Shown in pieces: positions 43,877-55,427 of a DNA stretch of 64,000 nucleotides. The stretch is from contig NW_005178949.1 of the NCBI RefSeq assembly GCF_000350225.1, positions 135,949 through 199,948 of the forward strand. Direction: 5' to 3'. Position 1 is the stretch's first letter, and each line of letters begins with the position of its first letter. The DNA comes from Chondrus crispus (Eukaryota; Rhodophyta; Florideophyceae; Gigartinales; Gigartinaceae). The notes below the pieces were generated by a model. It was not told the DNA's origin. It searched no databases and was given only the letters and a program-made list of their open reading frames with translations. Position numbers and translations under genes: made by a program.

Positions 43877-45062
43877 TGTGGTATAACGATCGACGCGCGC
43901 GGGGGTAACTAATCTGGTGGCCGTGTACGGTGTACACGTGGGCGGAGTGCCCAAGTGTGGTGTAGTATAATCACCCCTAACGACGAGGAGGGTGAGTACT
44001 GACAGTTCGGAAAGACCCCGATCGGCGGGAAGATAGAAGCACGGCCCACCCACGGTACCGAGCACCGGTTCGAGGTAGTGGTGGTAGAGCGGGATCGGGG
44101 AGGACGTGCGCACGCGCGAGCGGTTCGACGCCTCAACGCCCCGGAGCGGTACTAAGTGACGATCCAGTACCGACGGGCGGAGGCGGAGCCGGCTCGTGGG
44201 CGTGCTGCGCGTGTCCTCAACCCGCGCGCGTTGCTACTCCTAGGTAACTAAAGGAAGTACCTGAGAGTAGGCGGGTGGACCAAGGTGGAGGGTCCTTGAC
44301 AAGTCCGTGCTTGTCCGCTCATATTTAATGTACACAATAATCTATCATATCACTACAGTACCGATGTACTGTAGTGGACTACTGTAGTGCAGGTCGGCCT
44401 GTACTGTAATACTGTCAGCCGTTGGGGCTGACACTACACGTGTACGCGCGGGCTGAGGTACTGTGGAGCTCAGGCTCTACAGTTACAAATCTAATCTAAA
44501 TCTAATTGCGGGAGGGAGATATGCTACATGTGGGGAGCGCGCGCGCGTGCCGAACGGTCGTGACGTGGTGTACGTGTTCCGTAGCACATGTGTCGTCCGT
44601 GCCGTAGTTCGTAGCTATCACGCGTGTACAGTAGCGCACACGTGTAGTGGCTGGGCCCGTACAGTAGTTGGTAATTGTGGCGCTAGTATTTTAATTGTGT
44701 ACAGTAGCCGACACGCACTAGGCGGCAGGTACTGTAATCGGACAGGTTTCTGAAGCGCCCCTCTGAGGAGTTTAGACCTGACTCTTGTCACCAACAGTAA
44801 CCTGGGGCAAGCTCGTCCTCGTCCCTTTCGCGCCTATCTACGACCGTTCGGTTAGTTTATTCGCACTGGCTTCCAACGCGTTACCTGTGGCTTCCGTAAA
44901 GGCACCACGGAGCGACTGTGCGGAACTGGCCACGTGCTGCACTCCTTTTTTGCGAGCTTGCCCGTATCGACTTAATTCGCGCGCCGCGCGTCCGCGTCGC
45001 ATGCTCCCTCGGCGAAACCCCCGGCTCTCACCCAACCCAATGACAACACGAATTATCCCGCA
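43877..45062. mobile_element. Outer solo LTR containing an inner solo LTR
   Basis: Begins TGTGGTATAACG and ends TATCCCGCA, flanked by GAGCT (43872-43876 and 45063-45067). With the inner LTR and one TGTGG removed its length is 613 bp. Its sequence differs from the inner LTR beyond the first ten bases, so it is another family or a distant subfamily. Confidence 0.85.
43961..44528 (-). mobile_element. Inner solo LTR, 568 bp
   Basis: Begins TGTAGTATAATCACC and ends GATATGCTACA, flanked by TGTGG (43956-43960 and 44529-44533). Family landmarks read on the minus strand, including TACATTAAATATG near 44325. It inserted after the outer LTR, because the outer one is interrupted. Confidence 0.9.
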
Positions 45063-45484
45063 GAGCTCACTAACTTACAGCCGCTTTTGATCCCCTTGCG
45101 CAAGAGTTGGGAGAGATAAGTGCAGACGGAAGCAGGATTTTGCCTTTTTTGATAGCGTCACCTGCCGCCTACGTGTGCCCGTGGTATGGGTATCCAGATT
45201 TTCGTTGTCAAGAATGTAACTGTGGATAACGTGCCCATTGGAAACCGACCGTGCTGCTTCTGTAAGATCGAAAGAGTGTGTTGCGAGAAGCGTAGGCATA
45301 CCTACTATCCCTCAAAGCTGCGGTCCGAAACGAGGACACGATACCAACACGTTTCATTATCAGATCCCTCGAGACGCGAACGATTCACGAAACGAGAGAC
45401 AGAGTTGTTGTGCTACCGACACATTCCGACCAACGAAGGACAGATCTTCAGACAGCCACTGGCATAGTCCAAGACTTAGTGGTC

Positions 45485-45559
45485 TTCAGACTGCCGAATA
45501 TTTTGCCCCACATGTGGCGCAAAATATTCGGCAGTCTGAATAGACCTGCAGGTCTATTC
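45485..45559. repeat. Two consecutive palindromes in the second Tnp2 relic
   Basis: The first spans 45485-45540: 22-bp perfect arms around CCCACATGTGGC, itself palindromic except one C/C pair. The second spans 45538-45559, a perfect 22-bp palindrome (GAATAGACCTG and complement). They share three bases. Confidence 0.92.
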
Positions 45560-46200
45560 ACACTGACAGTATGCACTTTGTCTACAATTTCGGGAAGGAT
45601 AAGCTTCGAATAATGTCCTCGGGAAGAATGAGGTTGTTTTGTGAAGGAATTAATGCAATCTGGAAAATTGACCAAGAGCTTCAGCGCTTTGGAGACTGAG
45701 TTGCAGCCTGGTATTTTGCTGACCCAGGCCTTTGAACAAGCACGAGGACTTTAAACCTGCAGAAGTTGAGAATTTTCGTTTTCGTGCAGCCTCAATGCTC
45801 TGGATGGGTATCTTACAGAACCATACGCATATATATGCCCGGTAGGCTCTTCGTGTGGAGCAACGCGATCTTTGCTGGAAGCCAGTACTAACTGAGAATT
45901 AAATTAAGGAGGTTAGGAGGCTGACAAAGCATTCTACGAACACGATGAAAGGGACTATTTTGGGTATCAGCGGGACCGCAATGCGTTGGATAAGTATGGG
46001 TTCCATTTTCTGCTTCACCTTCAGGAGGCCATACGCGAGAATAGTCCGCCTGTCGGGTATTCTCAGCACTGGACGAAACCTTACAGAGACTAACTTCTGG
46101 GTCGACAGCTCCAAAAGATTGGCAGCCACATCCTTCTTCAAAAATGCGGTCTTCATTGAGACTGTCAAAGCGAAGTTGAAGATCACTTTCATTGAACAGG

Positions 46201-47366
46201 TGTAGGAGTGTCCCGATGTAAAGGAAGAAGGGAACTTTCACATGATGGCCCCGGCGCACAATCACAGACTCGGCTCGAGCACTGTTCGTGACCATCGCCT
46301 ACGTAATTGAATACAACGTACCCGTCTTCGACCTTTTCCTTGCACAGGAAAAACTTTAGAGCGATATGTGTTTTTCTCTCTAAAGATTTTTGAATATGCG
46401 GGTTGCAGTGCTATTTCATGTTCCCCGAATAAGACAAAAGCATGTATGGCTTTCTTACCTCTAACACATTCTCATAAATGGCGCGGCCTCCAAAGGGCCT
46501 CTCCCACTGCAAACAATACTTCCACACACTCAGCTTGTAATGTTGATTGGGCAGTGACAGGTTGCGGTTTGCTGCACCAGCTGACTGCGCTCCCGCTAAA
46601 ATTGAACACAAGCCCGTTAACGCCTTTGCGATATTCTTCGTTGGTTGCAAAATCAAAACTAAAAATGTACATAAATCACGGGGGTGAACCCAAACATTAA
46701 TAGCCCATAACAGTAAGAGAATCTACAATAATTTATACCGTAATCAATTCCGGTCTAAAGGAAAGAGACTAACAGTTGCGATCTAGAACTGTTAAAAATT
46801 AAATTGACGTGAACGATTCTCTCCTTCGATAACAGTTGTTGGGATCACAATGCTTGGTTACAGGCGTTGTTAAACCGTACCGCTGTTGCTCTTCATTTTC
46901 ACGCATAATATCGTGAGAGACACCCTTTGGCGACATCCTAGTAGATAAATTATGTGTACGTATTTATGATTTTACCGCATCTTCGGAATGATAAACTCGA
47001 TTCGCTGTATTAAAATTGGTTTAGAATGAAATGAGCATCAAAGAATAAAATATTTTCGAACAGAATACGGACTCAAAAGTGAGGGTTTCGACTAGATTTG
47101 TGATGGGCCATACCACCAGCGACAGTTAAGGACATTGGTGAAAGTATATAAATAAAAGTTCGGAACTTGTCGCAGTGTTTGACTGGAACCACTTGGCAAA
47201 GTATGCCTTTAAAGGTGAGTCGCGGTTCAGTTGGTTTATTGCTGCAATTGAAATGGAACCTGGATGGTTTACAGCCCTGATACAGTCTACGAGGGTGTCA
47301 AGGGCGGCAAGTCCTCAGGGGTGCGATATCCGTCACTCATCTTACCATGATACAGTTGAACGTTTG
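46201..47366. other. No recognisable gene
   Basis: Overlapping short frames on both strands around 46370-46700 without a domain. AT-rich afterwards. No element ends seen. Confidence 0.4.
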
Positions 47367-47380
47367 TATATATATAAATA
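47367..47380 (+). promoter_or_regulatory. TATA box candidate
   Basis: TATATATATAAATA about 95 bp upstream of the ATG at 47476. Confidence 0.4.
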
Positions 47381-47475
47381 CATCTCCGCTCAATGCCAAA
47401 AGACATTTGAACAACTCCCAAGCCAAATTCACCAACGTGACAATTACTCAAGAAAATTCAACGTAAAAAATCCAA

Positions 47476-47656
47476 ATGGCCGAAATAGTGAGGACTGAGG
47501 CAAGCTTCAACAAATGTTCGGCCCTCGCAACGATTATTGTTGTCATGTTTGGTACAACCAGGTAAGTCTAATCAATTGAAAATAGTCACAAGATTTGAAA
47601 TTCTGCAATGTAGGGTTCTAACTCAGAAAGTGGTTTTGCCGTTGTCCACCTTGTAA
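47476..47656 (+). CDS. Candidate small spliced gene of 42 codons
   Basis: ATG 47476 starts a short frame (MAEIVRTEASFNKCSALATI, then a hydrophobic VVMFGTT) that meets a consensus donor at 47562 (CCAG|GTAAGT). A short stretch of 52 bp ends in AATGTAG at 47613; splicing keeps the frame open for 13 more codons to TAA 47654-47656. A TATA box lies upstream and the ATG is preceded by an A-rich leader. An alternative ATG at about 47513 in another frame also splices into an open 60-codon frame. Without homology the evidence is only the splice signals, which arise by chance in AT-rich DNA. Confidence 0.25.
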
Positions 47657-49268
47657 AGTTGCAAATCCGATTTTTGACTCATGGGCTCGTGCTGGCACGA
47701 AAGGAATTTATTATGCGTATGGTGATTGCCAGAAAACCCATGGAATATCTCAGAATTATTCCATAACGGGTCTGCCGCAGTTTTTGGGTTTTCAGAACAA
47801 AACTGGGATGAAAGACATCGTTGGGGCAGATATGCACGGGCTTCGAAAGACATTATCTCACTTGATTTAGAAGCTATTTAAATAGTTCAGAGAAGGGCGT
47901 CGGCACAGAGATATACTTAGAGCTAACAGCGACTATGATACATGTGAGATTGATGACAGTTCTAGTAACCAAATCTCTTCAGAATAACTCTGATATATCT
48001 GTTCTGAGAAAGAATGACCTGATTTTCTCTACGTTCCAGACGTACTCCGAAAAAGATTGCAGTATATCTAAATCTTTCACATCCAAATAAAGATGCAGTT
48101 CACGCTCCAAGGTCTTGATCAAATTATCCGACGGGCTGATAATAATTATATCGTCCACATACATCAGCGACCATAGTTTCTCACGTTGAAAGATGCATTG
48201 ATCAGAAATAAATGGTTTAAATCCAATCTTATCCATCATTGACAACCACGTATCGTGTCATAACTGAGGAGCTTGTTTTAAACCATAGAGTACACGACGC
48301 AGTCTTAGATACTGTCCTGGATTACGTAAAGATACTCCCTCTGGAGCCGTGAGGTATATATGTTCATCGATGTCTTCATGCAAGAATGCACTCGTCACAT
48401 CCATTTGGTGAATAAGAAACCCATTTTGTAAAGCAACTGAATTAGCAGTTGGAATGGACGTGAAATCCACAACTGGGGCTAGCTTCATGTGCACATCTTC
48501 TTGCATGTACACGTTGACCACCAACCTGGCTTTATGTCGAATAATATTTCCGCTCTCGTCGTACTTTCTGACAAAGAGAAATCGAGTCTGAAATGGTTTG
48601 GCCCCTCAACAGTTGCAACAACTTCCCATATGCCGTGCTGTTTGAACGAGATGAGCTCCTAGCTTATTGCTTCCTGCCATTCATCGCCATGATCCATCTT
48701 GAGAGCCTCTTGTGGAGAAGAAAGAACTTCAAAAGAATCTGTACTCTCGGCATAAATTGCTGAATGTGCTGAGTCTGGTACAAAGTAGCACGGAGGTTTC
48801 GATTGCGCTTCGGGTAGCGGGAGTCCATCTCCTCAGCGGAGATGGTAGCTGTTTCATTCTTATCGCTGTTGGTTGTGTCTGGGTAGTAAGTAACTTGTTC
48901 TAGATCGTCCGAATACTGAACAAATTCATTATGTATTGCTTCATATGGCTGCCTGTGTTCGGTTTGGTTCAATATTGTTCATTGATGGGATGGCATGGAG
49001 TTGCAGGTGGGTGTGGTACTGCTTGAGCTCTCGGTTTCATGACTATTAAGTGTTGCTCTGTTCCATCTTGTAACAGAACTTCTCCCCCTTGGATATCATT
49101 AAGCCAGCCTTCTAATTTAGCAGGGAACATTTCTTTCACGATCTTGACATCTCTTGAGAGGACCGCGGCTCTTCGCGAAGGAACCCATATTTTGTACTAC
49201 TTGATTTCAAAACATTTCAAGGTAATCCCTTGCCTCTGACTTGGCGGCATGATTTTTCCTGTTGCCAT

Positions 49269-49704
49269 TGTTGCACGCTGTCGCTCATCGACCTACGCAT
49301 CTGATTGATCACTCCGTTTATGGGACACTGGTTATCTATAAGTCTACAGTAGCATCCTTGATATGCCTTATATGGGTTTATAGAACCCAGAGGGCTAGTA
49401 GATGATTTCGTGTCAATACAGTATATAAAGGCCGACTCAACCACTGTTGGGAAGGCAGACAACGACGAACTTCGAACACCGTCACGGCACTTGCCCAGAA
49501 CGCAACTGGCCAAGCTGCTCACCAGCACTCCGAGCCGTCTCCTCGAACCCGCCTCTGAACCGTCACCTCCGCTCTGGGCCACACCAAGTGACCAAGAGAC
49601 TCTTTCCTCCCTAAGCTGTCCTCCCCCGACCCGCTCAGTGACCAATTACGAACCCCGAATACGATTCCCTGTTGTTGTGGACTGTGTGTCTGTGGCTGGC
49701 CACA
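49269..49704 (+). mobile_element. Solo LTR, 436 bp, inside copia B
   Basis: Begins TGTTGCACGC and ends GGCTGGCCACA with CCAT on both sides (49265-49268, 49705-49708), one base shorter than usual, perhaps by mutation. It contains a TATATAAAGG box at about 49422. Removing it brings the end of the integrase region next to the GITLKCFEIKKYKIW segment expected in copia proteins. Confidence 0.7.
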
Positions 49705-49854
49705 CCATTTGGAATGTTATTCCATGTGAGGCATCCAAAGACTTGCATGTGATTAAGCGAAGCCTTGTCCCCTGTCAACCGTTCACGACATGTTTGACTA
49801 CTATCCCGTGAAGACAGAATCACATTCTGAAGTTTTGCTGCGTACACCATGGTG

Positions 49855-49906
49855 CAACAATGTTTTGGGCTGAGGCTGTGCACAGCCTCAGCCCAAAACA
49901 TTGTTG
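49855..49906. repeat. Perfect 52-bp palindrome in the copia B integrase
   Basis: 26-bp arms with no spacer, centre between 49880 and 49881, beginning CAACAATGTTTTGGGC. The right arm, read on the minus strand, encodes the conserved STMFWAEAV of the integrase; the left arm is its exact inverted copy and replaces the expected following codons. Confidence 0.95.
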
Positions 49907-51929
49907 ATACCCCTGCATAATCGAGCATTGCACGTGCTGACTCTAGAACAGATCTGTTTCCCCTCTCGGCTATGCCATTGATATTTGAAGAGTACGAGGG
50001 ATTCATAATCTGTTCCATGCCTTGTTCTTTCAAATAACCTCTAAAGAGCAACGAACTTGCCACATCTGAATGAAGTATTTTGATATCTCTGTCGAACTTC
50101 TTATCTAACCACACCTGATACAAAATAAACTGTTCCTTCCCATCACTTTTCTTAGAAATAGGCACCACCGTCTTATAGCCAGAATAATCCTCCACAAAGA
50201 TGGCGAAATAACGAGCTCCAGAAAAGGATGCTACCGACATAGGTCCGCGAACATGTGAATGTATTACGGCACATTTTTGGTTCGATTTGAACTTGTTCAA
50301 ATGAAGCGAGGCCTGTGCCATTCCCAAAACTAACAACTGCTGGTCTCTTTCACAATGTCATGAGATCCCAGCTTCATCCCTGTCACGGCTTTTGCACGCA
50401 ACAGCTTCCAAATTATTTCTGGGTGGACATGTCCCAGTAATGCATGTCAAACGACCAAAGCGCCCTCTTCCGCCTGTCCTGCGTCTCCCGCAAGGTTAGC
50501 TGACCTATCAATACCGATGATATGTATACCCTGTACTCGAAAAACTCCTCCGACCTTCCTTCTCTGGAACTGTTTACTCCCCTCCTTCATACCAATGCAA
50601 TTTGAGGAATTGAATTTCACAGTGTATTCTTCGCTACCAAAAAGCATTGAGCACGAAATCAAATTAAAATGGAGCTTCTCAACGAAAAGAACATTTTTAG
50701 CATCACTTGACGCGGATAAAAATCATTTTTTCTTCGGACCAAGACTCTTATATTCAGAGTTCCACGGTGCGTCGCCTATTTGCGCATCCCCTTACCGAGC
50801 GTGATCGATTTTGGAACAATTTCTTGTGCATTTTCTAGCCACTCAAGGTTTGTCATCATGTGGTCAGACGCTCCTGAATCTAGAATGAATTCTACAAATC
50901 CATTTGAATGAATCGCATTCGTGTCACAACAGATATCTGATAACGGACTGATAACAGTTTGTCGCGCATTTTTGGCGGTCCCGTCTACTCGATCAAAGTA
51001 GTTGGCATGAACTTCAGAAGGCACAGAATCTGTGCGAGCGGAGTTCAATTTTTTCCTCAGCTTCATTCTGCCATCGCTTGCTTGGTGCTCAATAAAGTTG
51101 CACTTGTAGCATCGACACGTCTCAGTTTTGCGGCTCCTTTTACCGTGATAAAACCCCTTCTGACTTCTACTCCACACTTAGTAAACAGCGCCGTACTGGT
51201 TTCTTGCGATTTCGGCCCAGAGCCACCTCCTGTAGGGGATATCTGTTCTTCATACTCTTGGAGAAGTCGTGCAGTAACTGTTTCACAAGAAAAAGGCTCT
51301 TGTGCGGTCTGTAGCGAAGCTACTATGCAGCCATAAGGCGATTTCGTCTTATCTCCAAAAGATGCTGGCAACATAGCAATCTGCATTTCTAGAGAGATTT
51401 CACTCTCTATTACTGCCAAGCGATTGAATGTCTCGTCAAACGTATCCACGAGATCAGGCATGTATTGACCCTCATAGCTCATACGAGGCAACTTGGTCTG
51501 AAGTTGAACTCTAGTCGCAGTGTTCGATACTTCGCATTTGCCCGTCAAGGGCATCCACACACGGTATGGATTACCTCTCGCGCTAATAAAAAGCCTTAGA
51601 GGGCGATCGCCAAGACCCCGGATAGAAAGGGCTCGAACAGTAGCAACATATTTCATGGTTTCATCGTCCGGAACATTATCTCCAGAAACCACATTTGTAA
51701 CTTCAACATCCAAAACTCCTTTGGCATGGAGCGCAGTTTCCGTACGAGCGCACGAAAGATGATAGTCCTCTTCCGGCTTTCCGGAAAAATTGTTGCTCTT
51801 CCTACTGTCCTCCATCACCTAGAACGAAGAGAACACAGTGTCTCTTCAGATAAGTATATAAAAAATATACGGCAACTACATGGAGCAGGACTACCAGGTT
51901 GAACAGGACGAAGGAAAGATATACGATTA

Positions 51930-51942
51930 CTGGGCCCTAACC
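51930..51942 (-). promoter_or_regulatory. Probable primer-binding site of copia B
   Basis: The minus strand reads GGTTAGGGCCCAG about 115 bp before the Gag ATG. It equals the initiator tRNA-Met half-molecule site GGTTATGGGCCCAG with one T missing. No LTR end could be placed with certainty beside it. Confidence 0.5.
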
Positions 51943-53236
51943 TCTTCATTTCAGGTGAAGTTTCTGTCTTGGTGATACCCTTACTTTTGTTCTGAACTAC
52001 TATAATTATATAACCAGAACAAATCAAGCTTATCAGCGAGGTCTGCTACTCTACAGTCAACTTGTCTTTATACTAGACTAGCATGTGCAGTGCTGCAGTC
52101 ATTTCTTGTGATGCAGACAAAGTCTTGCTAGCCATCCCGGTTCCCCTTCCGCGGCAGTAGAAACGCTTGACTCATAACAGAGAGACAGCAAGGAGAGGAG
52201 GAACCTTCCGTTATCAACTCATTTCTGCGACTGAGCCACGTGCATGTTTGGACAAATTCAAAGATATTCACAGGGTCTTTAGGGTTTGCGGCGATATCTG
52301 CGTGTACTCGATTCAGATGAAACCACGATATTGGACGTCACCCCGAAGACGATTGCAGTCAGCCTCGAATTGCAAAATTTCTTGATGACAGAATTCTTTA
52401 CGTTAGAGAAAAAAACCAAGTACAGTAGTTCCGCGATAGAAGAACCCATGAATATGGAAACCTCCCGATAAAAGGAATCAGAAACGGTCTCCAGATGTGG
52501 GAGACGACTTCAAATAAAGTAAAGCAGGGTGGGCTCTGTTCGCGATACGGGGAACACCCCAACAGTACAAAACAGATCTACAAGGCCGTTTCACACTCGC
52601 AAACAGCTCCCAATTGTTCCTATATAAAACGCATTAGCCCAATACACAACCAATACGTTTCTATTCACCTCTCTTTGCTTTTTATATCTCCTTTCTCCAG
52701 CATCATTAATTATTCACGCCACTAAATGGTCACAGAATGAACGTTCTCTTGAAAAAGAAAATTATCGATGAAAATTAGTCGCGAAAGCTGTCAGAAAGGA
52801 CACACGCGCAGTGTGTTGTAAACTAACAGCATTGCAGAAGTCTTAGACCGTATCGTGGATCGATTGTAGTCCAATGGATTGGATCAAAGGGAGTGGAAGG
52901 GTTGAAAGGTCGGAAGGGTCGATTGACCAGAAGGGAAGAGTTAAGGGAGACCAAAGGACGTGGCCTTTTTAGTTAGTCTAACTCCGTAGTGCATTTATTC
53001 GTGGAGTCGTTTGTCAGCCACGACGACCGTGTAATCGCTACGCATTAGGCTACGCGCCTCGCTTCGCTCCTGAACGATTACCCTCCCCGGTAGGACGAAC
53101 AAATAAACACAGCTGCAATTTGCAACTCTGGCGGCACCCTCCCGTGCGGGCATTCGCATCTCCGTCTTCAACCGAGCCCGCTTTCTCGAACGGAACGACA
53201 CAGGCCCCTGTGCGCCTGTTCTTAGGTTTACCGTTG
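51943..53236. other. No recognisable gene; possible LTR remnants
   Basis: The first few hundred bases should hold the 5' LTR of copia B, but no partner LTR was found at the other end to define it. A TATATAAAACGC box lies near 52621 on the + strand, followed by a T/C-rich stretch. Short frames have no domain. Confidence 0.4.
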
Positions 53237-53590
53237 TCAGGGGCTCAATTTGGGACAGGGCTTAATTTGGGACACCTTTTTTCTATGCAACACGTTCACA
53301 TTTTTAGTCATAACAAGTAAAGGATTGTTCTGATTGCGCCAAAACTTTCCAGACATCATATAACCACTGCGCGCATTCCATAGATCTCTCCAAACGCGAA
53401 TGTGCGTGGAAAATGCCCCCTTCAATGCGGTCTCAAGCCGTCGCTTTCAAAAAGAAGACACAGCGAAGAAAGGATGAGAACAAAAAGCGAGAGAAAGCCC
53501 TTGAGATACTCCATGCGCAAAGGAACATCAGGGAGACGTCCAGCATATCGAATGTGAGCCGCTCTTTAGTTCAGCGCATAAAAAGCGCCT

Positions 53591-53640
53591 ATGAGGGGGG
53601 TCAGAAGGAAGCACTTTCAAAGTTGCTTGACCCCCCTCAT
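53591..53640. repeat. Inverted repeat in the pogo-like transposase
   Basis: 13-bp perfect arms (ATGAGGGGGGTCA and complement) around a 24-nt spacer with a further weak pairing. The right arm interrupts the expected reading frame. Confidence 0.8.
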
Positions 53641-54169
53641 CACTTCGCAGGCCGAAAAAAGTTCTCAAAGACGCCGAGGAAGAACTATTGTGCCACAGGG
53701 CTATCCAGGCGTCCCAAAAAGGATTTGCAAGTGATATTAGTACAATGCAAAGCATGCAAGCGAAAATATCCATCGACGACCGTCGCGGATTTCGCAATAA
53801 TGATCCCTCCCCCGCCGCTATCCGCTCCTTTCGTGCCCGAAATCGATCTCTAACGTATCAAAACTCCGAGAATGCTACCGCCGCTCGTCTAGGTGCAGAA
53901 AACCTCGCTCATGTTACCACATTGAAAGATGTTCTCTTGCAAAGAGAAAAAAGCACCCGGGCATTTTTGAAGACTCAAATAGGCTGTGGAACTGGGATGA
54001 GACTAGTATGCTGGCAGTATACCGGAAACGGATTCGCACTTTCACACCGGCTACCTCACACCATGGCGGAAGACGACTAGCAGTCAAAGATCACGGAAAG
54101 CATGTGACTGCCGGCATAGCTGCTTCCGCATCAGGCCTCTTTGCTCCTTTACTTTTAATTGCCTCTGGG

Positions 54170-54238
54170 AAAAAAGTCATGTGGTTGGGGCCTTTCCAGG
54201 ATCCTGGAAAGGCTCCAACCACCTTGACATGACTTTTT
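54170..54238. repeat. Near-perfect palindrome in the pogo-like transposase
   Basis: 54181-54222 is a 42-bp palindrome with one mismatch and a BamHI-like GGATCC centre; the flanks (AAAAAGTCAT and ATGACTTTTT) also pair after a 4-base bulge. It disrupts the coding frame at this point. Confidence 0.9.
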
Positions 54239-55427
54239 CGAAAAAGACTTCCCATGTCTGGATGGGTCATTGAACTGGCTCACGAAAACGGATTGGTGCC
54301 CGCCCTCCACTCGAATATGTGTCACTCCAAATGGCTCAATTGATGGTGAAGTCATTAAAGATGCACTGGAGCACGTGACAAAGTTTATTCGCAAGCATGT
54401 TTGCCCCGAAAAAAGTTGTGCTTATCTTGGACGGGCATACGTCCCGTAACAGTCTAGAATGGCTGCAGTATGGCGCAGAAAACAAAGTCTAAATCGTTTG
54501 CCTTCTTGCAAACACTAGTTATTTCTTGCAGCCCTGTGACCGGGCAATCAAACGTGTATTTCAGCAATCCATTCGAGCTGCACGTGATGAATTGCTGTCG
54601 AATTGCCCTATTGGGTTTGCCAATATTGCCTTCAAACTAAAACTAGCAGCAGCGGGATACAAAGCCATAACAAAACCAGTAATCGAGAAATCTTTCGTCA
54701 CTGCTGGATTATGGCCTGTGGACTACAGGTTTGTTTCTGCTGTGCATAAGAAAGAAAAGGGCCGTGCCACGCCATTTGATACGTTCTGCCGTCACTCTCC
54801 TCGGTCCGATACATTTAGCCTGCAGCAGTTGCATCAAATGAAGGGGAGGGAGGCAGATAGACGGCTTCTCAGACGCGTTCGGGAGATTTGTGACAAATCT
54901 TTTTCACCGTCGAGGGCACTTTCTGAAATTTCCTTGCTGACCACATCGAAATATTTCACTAATACTGTTTTGAGGGAACATAGTGGTACTACGAGAACTC
55001 AAGAGACGTCACCTTTGCCCAATTGGGCTCTTGTAGGTGGCAAAAACGCGAAACATTTGACCGTAAAAAATTTGCTCGAAGAGTTTGAACAACGGAAAAG
55101 CCGAAAAGGCTAGCGGCGGAGGAAACAGACTTACAGTTCGAAGGAAGAAACAGGTGGGACATCCTCAGAGCATCGAAAAAGAGAATTGTGGAGTCGGTTG
55201 CGCAGTGAACCCGACATTTGTGCGTGAGGATCGATTTTCTTCGATTTGCGAAGATTTGCCCATAGCCAGATGGTACAGCACATTGGAAGGACAACCTCCA
55301 CGCAAGGACACGCCCAAGGGGGGTGCCTTGCGTGACGAAGCTACTTCAGCACTCGTAGGACTTTCTCTTCCACGTTAACGTGAAGTTTTTCTTGTCGAGG
55401 GTGTCCCAAATTAAGCCCCTCGACAAA

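Larger units (their letters stand above)
42600..46200 (+). pseudogene. Second Tnp2-type transposase copy, split by nested LTRs
   Basis: Plus-strand relic paralogous to 16175-20007. An acidic N-terminal region (DESEEEIALDDFDGLG) is followed by a cysteine block CPGHMCFYHESFMTCSTCHTER and YRDLVRHF, then the core DIFMTVSADGFQTFRNKRYDVWPITA with NLPP. After the inserted LTRs (43877-45062) the core continues at about 45068, then WKIDQELQRFGD near 45670 (matching WKQIDEELLYIG in the first copy) and REN-SPPVGYSQHW near 46040 (matching VRSWGLPVNYAQWW). Many stops and shifts; far more eroded than the first copy. It contains palindromes at 45485-45559. Confidence 0.75.
47979..51815 (-). pseudogene. copia B Gag-Pol polyprotein, decayed and LTR-interrupted
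   Basis: ATG 51815 opens Gag (NNFSGKPEEDYHLS, MPDLVDTFDETFNRLAVIES), then a CCH-type knuckle remnant (CRCYKCNFIEHQ, last Cys lost) and aspartic protease FILDSGASDHMM near 50880. GAG-pre-integrase follows (HALLGHVHPEIIWKLLRAK), then integrase with VIHSHVRGPM, where the first catalytic Asp has become His, HSDVASSLLF and GIAERGNRSVLESARAML. Reverse transcriptase has RLVVNVYMQED, HQMDVTSAFLHEDIDEHIYL, LYGLKQAPQ and the catalytic LMYVDDIIIIS. RNase H is missing; the sequence fades near 47979. A solo LTR (49269-49704) and a palindrome (49855-49906) break it. This is a plant-like copia, clearly different from copia A. Confidence 0.85.
53413..55113 (+). pseudogene. pogo-like DDE transposase, decayed
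   Basis: ATG 53413 starts a basic helix-turn-helix region (RNIRETSSISNVSRSLVQRI). After frame changes the catalytic core appears: LWNWDETSMLAVYRKR (first Asp, near 53990), GKHVTAGIAASASGLFAPLL, KKVVLILDGHTSRNS-like residues near 54410 (second Asp), then FLQPCDRAIKRVFQQS (third Asp), KAITKPVIEKSFVTAGLWPV and a long charged C-terminus. Four or more shifts or stops, two of them at local palindromes (53591-53640 and 54181-54222). It belongs to the DDE_1 superfamily but is clearly different from the pogo copy at 25368-27184; its N-terminal domain is shorter. Confidence 0.8.
53237..55427 (+). mobile_element. pogo-like DNA transposon (element B)
   Basis: The left end (53238-53276) contains GGGCTCAATTTGGGACA followed by GGGCTTAATTTGGGACACC. 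The right end near 55399-55427 has the complement of TTGTCGAGGGGCTTAATTTG. A further inverted copy of the motif lies at 55509-55527. A transposase gene fills the interior. The exact ends and the target duplication could not be fixed. Confidence 0.7.

Noticed and set aside
53010..53100. Possible tRNA-like fold (GTAATCG...CGATTAC pairing)
   Set aside because: No T-arm TTCRA motif, no plausible anticodon arm, and wrong spacing for a cloverleaf.
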